A DNA stretch of 43,397 bases from a virus (IMGVR_UViG_3300044739_000020:1-43397); one strand, 5' to 3'. Positions 8,701-16,953 are shown, counted from the stretch's first letter. Program-made: numbers and translations. The notes: generated by a model not told the origin, from the letters alone.

Positions 8701-9638
8701 CGCTACTCAAGACCGATGGCGCACTGAACACCGTCACGAAGAACGGCCAGCTGCTACAGCGCACTGCGGACGACATTTCCGGGCAAATGGCCAACGTCGC
8801 CGTCGCCACGCTCGACGCCAGCCGAGCCATGAAGGACGACCTGCCCACGAGCTTCGCGAAGGTCAGGGACTCGGCTACGCAGACCCGCCAGCGCTTCATG
8901 GACGTTGCCCTGGCGATGGGGCTGAACCAGCAGCAGGCCGCGACGCTCGCCGACCAGTACGGCCTGATCCCCGAGGTCGTCGCGACACAGATCACCACCA
9001 ACGGCACCGCACCCAAGGTGCAGCAGGAGATCAGCGGGGTACTTACCAAGATCCACTCTATTCCCGGCAACACCAACACGACGGTCAGCGCCCTGACCGC
9101 CGAGGCCGAGGAACGCCTGAAGGCGCTCGGCTACAACGTGGACCACCTGCCTAACGGCAAGGTTGTCGTGACCGTAAGCGCCAACACGGACCCCTTCTTC
9201 GCCGCGCTCAACCGGCTCCGAGACTCTAAGACCGGAACGATCATGGGGCTCCCGGTTAGGTTCGCTGAGGGCGGTATCGCCGCCGCGTACGCCAGCGGCG
9301 GGCTGCGGCCGATGCGGGGCGGGGTCGCCGACATCATCGGCCCGAACACGTGGCGCGTCATCGGGGACCGGATGCAGGGCGACGAGTCCTACATCCCGAT
9401 CAACCAGTCCGCCCGGTCGGTGAACATCCTCCAGGAGACCGCCGACCGCATGGGGTTCGCGCTGCTCAAGCGGTACGCCCAGGGCGGCATGGCCAGTAGT
9501 GGCCCGATCTCCCCGGCTCCCGTTGTCCCGACCGGGGCGGTCATCAACAACCACGTCACTGTGCGGGACAACGAGGACGCCTACGTTGCGGCGACGGTGA
9601 TGAGCCGCGAGCTGGCTTTTCAGCTGAGGGTGTCCTGA
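5778..9638 (+). CDS. Tape measure protein
   Basis: At 1286 residues this is the longest gene in the window. It starts at GTG after a GGGGGTG site. Residues about 60-290 match the phage tape-measure core (the TIGR01760-type region), with LPATSASDAAQAMLELAKGG and helical repeats. Several hydrophobic stretches follow: near residue 35, around 480-510, and around 680-720 (LLGALGGPFGLAIAGAG). A long alpha-helical coil region covers about 730-1050. The C-terminal part is Gly rich with AEGGIAAAYASGGL and a YIPINQS segment typical of the tail-tip end. By the usual 1.5 angstrom per residue rule the tail should be about 190 nm. The downstream ATG overlaps its stop by one base. Confidence 0.93.
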   Translation: MPGGKIDIRVDPDLQGFQGKLASGLRAATSSLSPIAKGIGLAVAGGLAVGSLALKDAISLGIEYGNNLNTLQSVSQATGAEMKQVGAVAKALGNDLTLPATSASDAAQAMLELAKGGLSVSEAMIAAKGTLQLAAAAQVSGAEAAEIQANSLQAFGLAADQAGRVSDVLANTANAASGEIIDVAYAMKQAATVANQYGLSIEDTATALGLLANAGIKGSDAGTLLKSALAALASPSKPAADAIRDLGLKVFDAQGRFVGLRSVMDQLHGASTRMTQQQYAAATSTAFGTDAMRLAGLAAQVTVKDWDAMHVAVSRSGGAAEVSAAKMKGLGGALQGFRSQAETVQLGVYEVIEPALESLVRKSTVLLGKAGNSLIDVLKTGESVAVQFGPRIAAAIDRKADAIGASVKKLAAPLAEGLGDAALQGIAIAGDYLHSLGEAVDTAVDKVSPLAKATGELVKSLSQSGGPIGAFGAGLGLIGDAAAGAAHLLGPPVAIVGALVRAFTDLPGPVQTAALALLALRAGPQVLSTLRSALSSTSRDADETAAKTGLLGRAFSAVTAPVRIAASGLSAATNTVRQFGGEVALQRGLIEQSGVSIGRLQGAVHAFEVSTIPAVAAARNFRDQTGAIRDAAAATGQPISAMGAAIGTLVERSTGMSQIRDSFHSASEGATRFSTAAGLAAGAGTGLKLAGQGLLGALGGPFGLAIAGAGIGLGFLASSQERAAASAEKHKQDIDKLAASLDKQTGAATSRTKADIADANAKNGVSDAANRQRIALDELLEAQTGNENAVTRVNHSLREQVSALLQNDAGLRDAARRLGEYGVSMGDLTEAAVGNEGALKRVEDRMAHLGKGEKIDFHGQLRIITDATRDFGLLGGTIGKANEDLAESQKRLRDARDALGSSSPFAERFTVALDGLGNSASSAASKAGYLKSILDDLRGGQIALANAQAALDRTFTSINDSLKSGIDRADGWGNALLKTDGALNTVTKNGQLLQRTADDISGQMANVAVATLDASRAMKDDLPTSFAKVRDSATQTRQRFMDVALAMGLNQQQAATLADQYGLIPEVVATQITTNGTAPKVQQEISGVLTKIHSIPGNTNTTVSALTAEAEERLKALGYNVDHLPNGKVVVTVSANTDPFFAALNRLRDSKTGTIMGLPVRFAEGGIAAAYASGGLRPMRGGVADIIGPNTWRVIGDRMQGDESYIPINQSARSVNILQETADRMGFALLKRYAQGGMASSGPISPAPVVPTGAVINNHVTVRDNEDAYVAATVMSRELAFQLRVS

Positions 9639-10540
9639 TGGCGACGATCGCCCTGCCCACCTGGACGGTGGACGGCTGGGCGGGCAACACGATCGACGTC
9701 TACGGCGTCTCATGGGTGGTCACCAAGGATGCCGGCTGGTTCGGCGGCCTCGGCGTCCGCCGGTCAGACGCGGACAAGCCCGCGTCGCACGGCATCTACA
9801 CCACGCCACCGCTGCGCACCAGCCGTGTCATCACGCTGGAGGGCGGCTGCTTCGCCACCTCGCCGTCGGCATCCGAGGCGGCCCTGGACCGGATCAACGC
9901 CGTCCTGTCCGACGGCGCGCTCAAGACCCTCACCGTCGTAGGGCTGACCGCGACCCGGCTGGCGGCGGTCAACCTCGGCAGCGTGCAGGCCGAGCGCATC
10001 AGCCCGCTGGCGTTCGACTGGCAACTGTCCATGGTGGCCGATGACCCCCGGAAGCTGTCGTCGGTCGCTTCCACGAACTCCGTTGGCCTGCCGTCCAGCG
10101 GGAGTGGTGGAGTTCTGTGGAACGGTCCCGCTGGTAGCACGGGAACTCCCTGGAACGGCCCGGCCGGCTCGACCGGGGTGGCCTGGGCGGCGACCGGCAC
10201 GAACGGCCAGATGGTCCTGGACAACACCGCGGGCACGGCTCCGGCCGACGTGTTGTTCACCATCACCGATTCCGGCGGCGCGCTGGCCAACCCGAAGATC
10301 ACCCGCCTCGACACCGGCCAGGCGCTGGCGTACGGCACGACGCTGGCGCAGGGCGACACCCTCACCCTCGACACCGGCTCCGGGGCAGCGCTGCTGAACG
10401 GGATCAACCGGGGCGCGCTGCTCACCCAGGCCGACTTCTTCCAGATCCCGCCGAGGGCCACGATCACCGTCGGGTTCACGGCCGGGTCCTCCGATTCCAC
10501 CGCGCTGCTGGCTGCCCAGTGGCGGGTTTCCTACTACTAG
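9638..10540 (+). CDS. Distal tail protein (Dit-like minor tail protein)
   Basis: The product has 300 residues. It starts with a short strand set and the segment GVSWVVTKDAGWFGGLGVRRSDADKP. A PPLRTSRVITLEGGCFA stretch follows, like the N-terminal belt domain of distal tail proteins. The C-terminal half is Gly/Thr rich with a repeat pattern WNGPAGSTG (two copies near residues 164-180) before a beta domain. It is the first gene after the tape measure, the expected place for the hub ring that joins the tube to the tip. Confidence 0.72.
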   Translation: MATIALPTWTVDGWAGNTIDVYGVSWVVTKDAGWFGGLGVRRSDADKPASHGIYTTPPLRTSRVITLEGGCFATSPSASEAALDRINAVLSDGALKTLTVVGLTATRLAAVNLGSVQAERISPLAFDWQLSMVADDPRKLSSVASTNSVGLPSSGSGGVLWNGPAGSTGTPWNGPAGSTGVAWAATGTNGQMVLDNTAGTAPADVLFTITDSGGALANPKITRLDTGQALAYGTTLAQGDTLTLDTGSGAALLNGINRGALLTQADFFQIPPRATITVGFTAGSSDSTALLAAQWRVSYY

Positions 10541-10549
10541 GAGGGGCCC

Positions 10550-11782
10550 GTGGCTGATCCCACCCCGGTCGCGCTCGACGACGCGATCCCGCTCACCGCG
10601 GCCGATGGCTCGACAGGCCGCAACAACGCCCGGGACATCCGGTATGGGCTGATCGGTCAACTGGCGCTCCCGGCCGCCGGCACGCTGACGTGGCGCAACG
10701 GCGTCCTGGCACGAGGCTGGGATGGGTCGAACTACACCGACTTGCGGGTGGTGCAATCCAGCGGCCGGACCGTGTCCGTCAATGCGGGCGCGTTCGTCGC
10801 GACCCGGTCCGGGCAGGGTCCGTATCTGGGGTGGGCGGAGTCCAGTAAGAACATCACCCTGGTCGCCGCGGACGGGACGAACCCGCGGATCGACATCGTG
10901 TGCCTGATCCCCTACGACCAGGCGCCGTCTGCCTTCCCGGGGGACCCGCAGCACGGGCCGTACCTGATCGGCGTCACCGGCACCCCGGCTGGTTCGCCGA
11001 GCGTGCCGTCCACCCCGGCGGGCGCGATCAAGATCGCCGAGGTCGCCCGAGCCGCGGGGGCGCCTGGCGACACGATCGTGCAGGCCAACATCACCGACAA
11101 GCGCCAGTCCGCCGGCTGGCTCGGGATGCTCCGGCCTCTACTGGCGGGCGACTCCGCGTCGGACGCGGGGGGATACCCGGGCGACCATCGGTATCGAGCC
11201 GCCACGGCCACGATGTCCGAGCTGATCGACACCTGGGACGGTGCGCTCTGGCGCACGGTCTCCACGATCAAGGGCACCACGTTGGCCGCCGTGCAGTCCG
11301 CCGTGCCGAACCCGCGCCCGGGTGACATCGCCACGGTAACTGGCGACCGGTGCATCTACGAGTACGACGGCACGACGTGGAATAAGCAGTTCACCAAGGT
11401 CCGGACGTTCACCGGGAACGCGACGCCGAACCCGCTCCAGCTGGCGACCACAACAGCCACGGACCTGACCGGTGCGACGGTCACCTTCACCACGTTGGGC
11501 ACGAACGCCGTGGTGTCCGCCCGGGCACTGATCGACGTGGAGAGCAGCGGAGCCTCCGACGCCTTCCGCTGCCAGGTCCTCGTAGACGGCGCCGCGAACT
11601 CGAAGCTGCTGACCTTCCGGGCGAACGGCCGCGCGACCTGCACGCAGGAATGGCCGATCACTATCGCGACGGCCGGGTCGCACACGATCAAGCTCCAGAT
11701 CTTCAAGATCGGCAGTGCCGACACCGTCGGCGCCTACGGGCTGAACGCATCCTCGCTGGAGTGCACCGTCTATGACGGCTGA
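10550..11782 (+). CDS. Minor tail protein (baseplate/fibre-type)
   Basis: The 410-residue product starts at GTG after a strong AGGAGGGG site. Residues 1-60 hold LDDAIPLTAADGSTGRNNARD, then a TWRNGVLARGWDG segment. A beta-rich part (about 70-200) resembles the N-terminal domain of phage base-plate and fibre proteins with V-N-A-G-A-F strands. The last 130 residues form another beta domain with a SHTIKLQIFKIGS strand. It overlaps the next gene by 11 bp. A structural role at the tail tip is inferred from order and composition. Confidence 0.65.
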   Translation: MADPTPVALDDAIPLTAADGSTGRNNARDIRYGLIGQLALPAAGTLTWRNGVLARGWDGSNYTDLRVVQSSGRTVSVNAGAFVATRSGQGPYLGWAESSKNITLVAADGTNPRIDIVCLIPYDQAPSAFPGDPQHGPYLIGVTGTPAGSPSVPSTPAGAIKIAEVARAAGAPGDTIVQANITDKRQSAGWLGMLRPLLAGDSASDAGGYPGDHRYRAATATMSELIDTWDGALWRTVSTIKGTTLAAVQSAVPNPRPGDIATVTGDRCIYEYDGTTWNKQFTKVRTFTGNATPNPLQLATTTATDLTGATVTFTTLGTNAVVSARALIDVESSGASDAFRCQVLVDGAANSKLLTFRANGRATCTQEWPITIATAGSHTIKLQIFKIGSADTVGAYGLNASSLECTVYDG

Positions 11783-12929
11783 CCAGCTCCGATGCTTCGT
11801 CGCCGACACCGTCACCGGCCACATCGTCCGCGACCTGCCGATCATTGGCGCACCGTCGTGGGCATCCGGGCTGAACATGCAGGGCGAGCTGTCCGTGACC
11901 GTGCCGCTCGGCGACTCATCCGGCGCGGTCTCCAAAGTGGACTTGGACGGCATCACCGATCCATGGAAGTGGTCCCTCGGCCTGGCCTACGGCGCCAAGA
12001 TCCTCCAGTGCGGCCCCATCGTCGGCGAGTCCTACGCGGACGACTCCGGCTCGTCGCAGGCCAGGATCCAAGCCGTTGGCCTGTGGGGGCTGCTGAACCG
12101 CCGCCTGCTACTCCACCCGACCATGACCGGCGGTCCTGCGGACACCTCGGCCGACTCGTCGTTCGGGCCGTCCAGCCTGCACACCATCGCCAAGGGCTTC
12201 ATCGCCAACGACCTCACCCGAAACGGCGCCCTGCCGATCGTCCTACCGGCCGACATTGCCGGGACGCACGCCCGCAGCTACAACGGCCACGACCTCGCCT
12301 CGGTCGGCGAACGCCTGCTGGACCTGTCTCAGGCCGACCAGGGCCCCGAGATCGAGCTGGCACCCGAGTACGTCGACTACGCCACCCGGACCGCGGTTCA
12401 GTGGCGGGCGAGGATCGGGAACCCGCACCTCGGCGACACCTCGTACCCGCACGCCTGGGACTACGGGCAGGCGTGCAGCCACATCGACGTCGACCGCGAC
12501 GGCAGCCGGATGACGTTCCGCAGCTTCGTTCGCGGGACCGGTATGGAGCACGGCCTGCTGACCGGTACCGCCTCCACCTCGACGTACACCGCGCTCGGCT
12601 GGCCAATGCTGGAGAGCGTCAACGGCGACCACATCTCCGAGACCGAGCAACCCACGCTGGACGACTGGGCGTCGGCGGACATCGCGGGCAGGTCCACCGA
12701 GACCAAGACCTGGTCCGCCGTCGTGCGGATCGACGGCCTCAACGGCGCCGGCCAGCCGACCCGCGGCGACCAGATCCGGTCGATCAACAACGGGAACAAC
12801 GCCACGTTCCGCGTGTCCGGCCACCGCCGAATCGCCGACGGCACGTACCTGCGCCGCATCATCGGCATGCGCGACGGCCGCGACCTCTCCAGCGTCCGGC
12901 TGATTCTGCAACCCACCACGGGGGTGTGA
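11772..12929 (+). CDS. Tail-tip hub protein (ReqiPepy6 Gp37-like)
   Basis: The 385-residue product starts at ATG inside the end of the preceding gene. It has the layout of Gp37-like tail-tip proteins of Gram-positive phages: an N-terminal beta domain (VTGHIVRDLPIIGAPSWASGL), a hub segment with KILQCGPIVGESYADD, a central helix-rich insert, and a long C-terminal beta domain ending in SSVRLILQP. Such proteins form the trimeric hub through which DNA leaves. No peptidase motif is seen. Confidence 0.68.
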   Translation: MTADQLRCFVADTVTGHIVRDLPIIGAPSWASGLNMQGELSVTVPLGDSSGAVSKVDLDGITDPWKWSLGLAYGAKILQCGPIVGESYADDSGSSQARIQAVGLWGLLNRRLLLHPTMTGGPADTSADSSFGPSSLHTIAKGFIANDLTRNGALPIVLPADIAGTHARSYNGHDLASVGERLLDLSQADQGPEIELAPEYVDYATRTAVQWRARIGNPHLGDTSYPHAWDYGQACSHIDVDRDGSRMTFRSFVRGTGMEHGLLTGTASTSTYTALGWPMLESVNGDHISETEQPTLDDWASADIAGRSTETKTWSAVVRIDGLNGAGQPTRGDQIRSINNGNNATFRVSGHRRIADGTYLRRIIGMRDGRDLSSVRLILQPTTGV

Positions 12930-12932
12930 GAC

Positions 12933-13700
12933 ATGACTGCCCCCGGACCTCCCCAGCAGCCCAGGGACGGCTGGACCGGCGAGGTCGGGCGCCTGTGGAA
13001 GGCCATCCGCGAGATCGGCCGGCAGACCCTCTACTCGGTCACCATCTCCAAGGGCGGCCTGACCCTCCAGGACGACGCCACCCTGCGGATGCTGACCTCG
13101 GCGGGCGTGAGCCTGGTGTACGTCGGCAAGATCGGCGCCGACCAGGTCATGCAACTACGCCGGGCCGACGACAGCGTGATCATGGCGACCCAGCGAGACG
13201 TGACCAGCGGCCGACTCTACTGGTCCTTCTGGGACTACGCGGCGCATCAGGTGCTCGCTGACGACGTCCAGTCCGGCGGCCTGGCGATCCCCTGGATCCC
13301 GATCCCGCTGTATCCGCTGTTCTCCATGGCAGCGGCCAGCGTGTACGCCTACATGAACCTGCCCACGACCTCGATCGCCTCCGAGACGACTCTCTGGGAG
13401 GGCCGCATCGACCGGGTCGCCGGACCCCGCATCCAGGTCAACGGCCTGTGGGGCGCGGCGAGCGGCACGAACACCACCCGCTACAAGCTCAAGGTCGACG
13501 GGACGCAGGTCGGCACCTGGGACTCGTCCACTCTGGAGGTGGCCGTCAAGGGGCCGGGTTCCGCCGGAGTGACCGGCACGATGAGCCTCGCGACCCTGAT
13601 CGGCACCACGAACGTCTCCGTGCAGCTCACCGCACAAACGCTGTCCGGCAGCGGAAGCACCGCCTGCCAGGTCCTCGGCTGCACTCAGCGCCAGACCTGA
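12933..13700 (+). CDS. Minor tail protein, unknown fold
   Basis: The product has 255 residues. The start (ATG at 12933) lies 3 bases after the previous stop. Residues 1-35 are Pro rich and then helical (WTGEVGRLWKAIREIGRQ). This is followed by KGGLTLQDDATLRMLTSAG, a strand pattern common in actinophage tail-tip proteins. The C-terminal 110 residues form a Gly/Thr-rich beta domain resembling a small carbohydrate-binding module. It is the last tail-tip gene before the lysis group. Confidence 0.6.
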   Translation: MTAPGPPQQPRDGWTGEVGRLWKAIREIGRQTLYSVTISKGGLTLQDDATLRMLTSAGVSLVYVGKIGADQVMQLRRADDSVIMATQRDVTSGRLYWSFWDYAAHQVLADDVQSGGLAIPWIPIPLYPLFSMAAASVYAYMNLPTTSIASETTLWEGRIDRVAGPRIQVNGLWGAASGTNTTRYKLKVDGTQVGTWDSSTLEVAVKGPGSAGVTGTMSLATLIGTTNVSVQLTAQTLSGSGSTACQVLGCTQRQT

Positions 13701-13738
13701 TCGCCCCCCACTCACCAAAAGTACGACGGGAGGCGAGC

Positions 13739-13906
13739 GTGAATGACTGGGCTCTCCTGCTCACCGGCGCTGGCGCGGTCCTTACCGGCGCCGCGCAACT
13801 GGTGACGGCCCTCCGCAAGCGCGGTACTCCACGGCCACGCCAGAAGCGACGGAAGAAGCCGACGGACGACGAAGGGGACGACGCCGATGGCTCATGCACG
13901 GACTGA
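13739..13906 (+). CDS. Small single-pass membrane protein (holin-type candidate)
   Basis: The 55-residue ORF starts at GTG after GGGAGG (13729-13733). Residues 2-24 form one hydrophobic helix (WALLLTGAGAVLTGAAQLVTAL). A very basic run follows (RKRGTPRPRQKRRKK), then an acidic end. Such short proteins with one helix and a basic tail occur in lysis cassettes as holins or holin regulators. It overlaps the next gene by 20 bp. The longer open frame upstream of this GTG lies inside the preceding gene and is rejected. Confidence 0.6.
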   Translation: MNDWALLLTGAGAVLTGAAQLVTALRKRGTPRPRQKRRKKPTDDEGDDADGSCTD

Positions 13907-14525
13907 TCGCGAGCCATGGTTCTGGCGGGCCATGTCCGCCCTGGCCCTGCTGATCGCTGGCGGAGTGCTGATCGGCGGCTACTTCCTGGCCTCGGGCCGC
14001 GGCGACCAGATCGAAGGCCAGCAGGACCGCATCGTTGCCCTTGAGGGGCAGATGAGCGCTGCGGGCGTCGTGGTCGGTCGCCTGGACAAGCAGCTCCGGG
14101 ACTCCGGCCAGACCCCCGTGGCAACCTTGCCCTCTCTGCCCCCGGCGAGCGTGCCCGCTGTGCGGGGCGAGCGCGGCTCGGATGGTCGAGACGGCAGGGA
14201 CGGCACCAACGGTCAGAGTCCGCCGTGCCTGACCGAGCCGTCTCGCTGTGTCGGGTCGTCGGGCGCGAACGGCGTAGACGGCAGGGATGGCGCAGACGGC
14301 GACACCCCGCCGTGCATGTCCACCCCGTCGCAGTGCCAGGGCGCGAACGGTACCGATGGCAAGCCCGGCCCCACCTGCTCCGAGGGATACGAGCCGCGCC
14401 CGGCCCGGGTGCAGGCAACGGACGGCGGGACGTGGACGGACGCAGTGGTGTGCGTCCGTCCGGACAGCTCCGCCGCCCCCACGACTTCCCCGACCACGAC
14501 AACCCGAAGGGGAGTGATCCGATGA
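13887..14525 (+). CDS. Membrane-anchored collagen-like protein with cysteine loops
   Basis: The 212-residue product has one transmembrane helix at about residues 14-35 (AMSALALLIAGGVLIGGYFL) and a short coiled coil at about 40-70. A collagen-like Gly-X-Y part follows (about 93-160). The Gly-X-Y runs are broken by two similar Cys loops, PPCLTEPSRC and PPCMSTPSQC. The C-terminus is Thr/Pro rich. The topology suggests an N-in anchor with an external rod. It sits between a holin candidate and the endolysin, so it could be part of lysis, or an anchored virion or surface protein. Function is not known. Confidence 0.7.
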   Translation: MAHARTDREPWFWRAMSALALLIAGGVLIGGYFLASGRGDQIEGQQDRIVALEGQMSAAGVVVGRLDKQLRDSGQTPVATLPSLPPASVPAVRGERGSDGRDGRDGTNGQSPPCLTEPSRCVGSSGANGVDGRDGADGDTPPCMSTPSQCQGANGTDGKPGPTCSEGYEPRPARVQATDGGTWTDAVVCVRPDSSAAPTTSPTTTTRRGVIR

Positions 14526-15307
14526 CGTGGCGACCAGCCCGAAGCTTGGACACCCTGCTCGGCCAGCTCAACGCGGCGTGCCCGGGTCGGAGCAAGGTCT
14601 CTGACGGCTCGATCGGCGACGCCGCACACGCCACCCGGGACTCCGACCACAACCCTTGGTACGGCCCGGGGATCGTCACCGCCCGGGACTACACGCACGA
14701 CCCGGCGCACGGGCTCGACATCGCCCTCCTGGCCGTGCAGCTCGCCGGATCCGGGGATACCCGGATCAAGTACATCATCGCCAACGGCCTGATCTGGTCG
14801 GCCGCAGGCGCCAACGCCCGGCGGTGGGTGAAGTACGCGGGCGCCAACGCGCACACCAAGCACCTGCACCTGTCCGTCGTGGCCAGCCCGGCGTGCGACA
14901 ACCCGGCCCCCTGGAACCTCCCGATGCTGACCGGTCGTCCGGCCTCCGGCGGCGCAACCCAAGGAGATGACGACATGGCGTTCAGCACCATCACCGAACC
15001 CCTCGAACCCCACCTCGACCCGGCGGGCGTTCCGCTGCCTGTCCGGCGCGTGATCGCGGTTCCACCGGTGGGCACCTCGCTCACCACGAAGCGCGCGTTC
15101 CTGTCGATCGCGGCCGGATGGGACGCGCCGCAGCGGGTCCGCGTGGTGTGCGTGGCACGCGGCCAGAAGTACCTGCACGACGAGGTCGTGACGGTCGGGG
15201 TGGACAACCCGTGGGGGATGCAGCTCCCGGCAGGGACTGCGCAGGTGAGCGTCGAGGCGGCCAGCAAGGGGCCGGTCGGCGTGCTCGTCGAACTGCTCAA
15301 CTGGTGA
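14522..15307 (+). CDS. Endolysin, M15-type zinc peptidase with C-terminal binding domain
   Basis: The 261-residue product starts at ATG, overlapping the previous stop (ATGA). Residues 1-130 hold the catalytic part: AAHATRDSDHNPW supplies the first histidine, an acidic site lies in DPAHGLDI, and HTKHLHLSV supplies the late HxH motif. This is the arrangement of M15 (VanY-like) peptidases that cut peptidoglycan stem peptides. A Gly/Asp-rich linker at about 140-150 leads to a 110-residue beta-rich C-terminal domain, probably for cell-wall binding. A strong internal ribosome site with in-frame ATG lies exactly at this linker. Confidence 0.82.
   Translation: MTWRPARSLDTLLGQLNAACPGRSKVSDGSIGDAAHATRDSDHNPWYGPGIVTARDYTHDPAHGLDIALLAVQLAGSGDTRIKYIIANGLIWSAAGANARRWVKYAGANAHTKHLHLSVVASPACDNPAPWNLPMLTGRPASGGATQGDDDMAFSTITEPLEPHLDPAGVPLPVRRVIAVPPVGTSLTTKRAFLSIAAGWDAPQRVRVVCVARGQKYLHDEVVTVGVDNPWGMQLPAGTAQVSVEAASKGPVGVLVELLNW
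14961..14977 (+). promoter_or_regulatory. Internal ribosome site and start inside the endolysin gene
   Basis: AAGGAG at 14961-14966 lies 8 bases before an in-frame ATG at 14975. The site falls in the linker between catalytic and C-terminal domains. Confidence 0.6.
14975..15307 (+). CDS. Predicted separate C-terminal domain of the endolysin (internal start)
   Basis: Translation from the internal ATG gives a 110-residue product in the same frame, identical to the C-terminal domain of the endolysin. Several endolysins are known to make such a short product, which joins the full-length enzyme in a hetero-oligomer. Here the evidence is the strong AAGGAG site at the right distance and its position at the domain border. 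Whether the short form is made is not shown. Confidence 0.5.
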   Translation: MAFSTITEPLEPHLDPAGVPLPVRRVIAVPPVGTSLTTKRAFLSIAAGWDAPQRVRVVCVARGQKYLHDEVVTVGVDNPWGMQLPAGTAQVSVEAASKGPVGVLVELLNW

Positions 15308-15320
15308 AGGAGTCCTGATC

Positions 15321-15578
15321 ATGGCCGAGTTCCTGCGTCGCCTCGCCGCGACCGAACCCGCCTGTCTCGCCGAGGCCGTCCGCGTGGTCCTCATGGCCCT
15401 CGTCGCGCTGGGCTGGGTCGCGATCCCGGACGCCACCGTCGCCACGATCGTCACCGCGGTGAGCGCCCTCGGGTCGCTGCTGCTGACCGGCTACGTCCGG
15501 TCAAGGGTGTACAGCCCGGCGACGGTCGAGCAGCTGACCGCGCCGCCCGAGCCGCCGGCGTGGCGCAGCCAGCTGTGA
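15321..15578 (+). CDS. Two-helix membrane protein, probable holin
   Basis: The 85-residue product starts at ATG after AAGGAG (15306-15311). It has two hydrophobic segments, about residues 20-38 (VRVVLMALVALGWVAI) and 42-58 (ATIVTAVSALGSLLLTGYV), then a short hydrophilic tail. It directly follows the endolysin. Size and topology match small class II-type phage holins, which form lesions in the inner membrane to release the endolysin. The 55-residue membrane protein at 13739 is an alternative or partner. Confidence 0.68.
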   Translation: MAEFLRRLAATEPACLAEAVRVVLMALVALGWVAIPDATVATIVTAVSALGSLLLTGYVRSRVYSPATVEQLTAPPEPPAWRSQL

Positions 15579-15633
15579 CCGCCAGACGCCGGGAGACCGC
15601 CCGGATGCCCGCATGACCGAGAGGGGATGACCG

Positions 15634-16953
15634 ATGTCCACGGTGCAGGTCCGGGTCAAGTCGCTGACTCCAGGCCAGGCGTTCAAGGCCGGGGTCCGGG
15701 TGACGGCCCGCCTGTCCGCGGCAATCGGGTACCTGGTGCCCGGCCCCGGCGAGATCGTCGCCGAGGAGTCCGGGCTGACGGCTGGCGACGGCGCCGTAGT
15801 CCTGACGCTCACCCCGAATGACGAGATCGCCGACGCGACGTACTACACCCTGACCGTCGGCGGGTACGGCCGGATCCACATCCGGCCGCCGACCAGTGGC
15901 TCGATCATCGACGTGGACGACTGCCTGTGGGACCCGGACTCCTCGGCGCCGATCGTGCCGGGGTCGTCCTCGGTGTACGCCGTCGACGCCCTGGTGGTGC
16001 ACAAGGCCGGTACGGAGACCGTCACCGGGCCGAAGGACTTCACCGGCGGCATCACCCGGTCTGGCAGCGGCGTGCTGGCGGCGGCGGACAAGGCTGCGGC
16101 GAATGGCGTGGCCAGCCTGGGCGCGGACACCAAGGTGCCGATCGCGCAGATCCCCACCGGCGCTACGGCGACAACCGTGCCGCTCGGCAACGACGCGCGC
16201 CTGTCCGATGCCCGGACCCCCACGGCACACAAGACCAGCCACGCCACTGGCGGCTCAGACGTCCTCGTCCCGGGCGACATCGGCGCCGAGGTGTCCGGGA
16301 CGGCAGCCGCTGCGGTGGCCGGACACCTCGGCGCGGTCAACCCTCACCCGGAGTACCTCACCCCGGCCGAGGGCGACGCGGCGTACGCGGGCCTGACGCA
16401 CGCCTCCCGGCACGCGGCGGCCGGCGCGGACCCGGTCACCCTGACACAGGCTCAGATCACCGGCCTGGTCGACGCGCTCGCGGCCAAACTTGGGCTGGAC
16501 GGCGGAACCCTAAGCGGCCTGCTCAAGCTCCTCGGCGCGAACCTGGAAGTCGTCCGCACGGACGGCGCCGGAGGCTTCCGCGTCCGGGTTACGGGCGGGG
16601 CGGTCGACTACGACTTCGGCCCGTCGGACATCGTCGTGAGCCACTTCGCCCTGGCCGGGTTCACCGGTGCGCAGACGGGCGTGGAGCGCTACCGGTCCAC
16701 CGGCAAGACCTTCGCCGGGACGCTGGAGGTCGGCGAGGCCGGTGCGGTGTACGCCAACCGCGCGGGGATCGACGGCAACAAGCGGACCCTGTACACCACC
16801 GGCAAGAACGGGCTCGGCGCGTTCGCCGTGTGCGGGTACAAGAACTCGGCGGGCGCCCCGGCGGCGGGCGACTGGGATACCGGGGACGCCGTGCTGGCCA
16901 CGGATGGCTGGCACTACTGCACGGCGGGCGGCGGCCCGGGCACCTGGACGTAG
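15634..16953 (+). CDS. Tail fibre / receptor-binding protein
   Basis: The 439-residue product starts at ATG after GAGAGGGGA. Residues 1-90 form a beta domain (VQVRVKSLTPGQAFKAGVRV). The stretch from 125 to 230 is a fibre-like run with VTGPKDFTGGI, ADTKVPIAQIP, LSDARTPTAHKTSHATGGSD and HPEYLTPAEGDAAYAGL, phrases typical of phage fibre shafts. The C-terminal 130 residues form a globular beta domain that may bind the receptor. The fibre gene lies after the lysis genes, which also occurs in other actinophages. It ends the rightward late unit. Confidence 0.78.
   Translation: MSTVQVRVKSLTPGQAFKAGVRVTARLSAAIGYLVPGPGEIVAEESGLTAGDGAVVLTLTPNDEIADATYYTLTVGGYGRIHIRPPTSGSIIDVDDCLWDPDSSAPIVPGSSSVYAVDALVVHKAGTETVTGPKDFTGGITRSGSGVLAAADKAAANGVASLGADTKVPIAQIPTGATATTVPLGNDARLSDARTPTAHKTSHATGGSDVLVPGDIGAEVSGTAAAAVAGHLGAVNPHPEYLTPAEGDAAYAGLTHASRHAAAGADPVTLTQAQITGLVDALAAKLGLDGGTLSGLLKLLGANLEVVRTDGAGGFRVRVTGGAVDYDFGPSDIVVSHFALAGFTGAQTGVERYRSTGKTFAGTLEVGEAGAVYANRAGIDGNKRTLYTTGKNGLGAFAVCGYKNSAGAPAAGDWDTGDAVLATDGWHYCTAGGGPGTWT

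Noticed and set aside
11792-13261. 489-codon plus-strand ORF
   Set aside because: It is a +2-frame shadow of two tail-tip genes; extremely Arg/Pro rich with no recognisable domain.
14225-15307. Longer endolysin start at 14225
   Set aside because: The extra part is a shadow of the collagen-like gene; ATG 14522 overlaps the previous stop and starts the recognisable domain.
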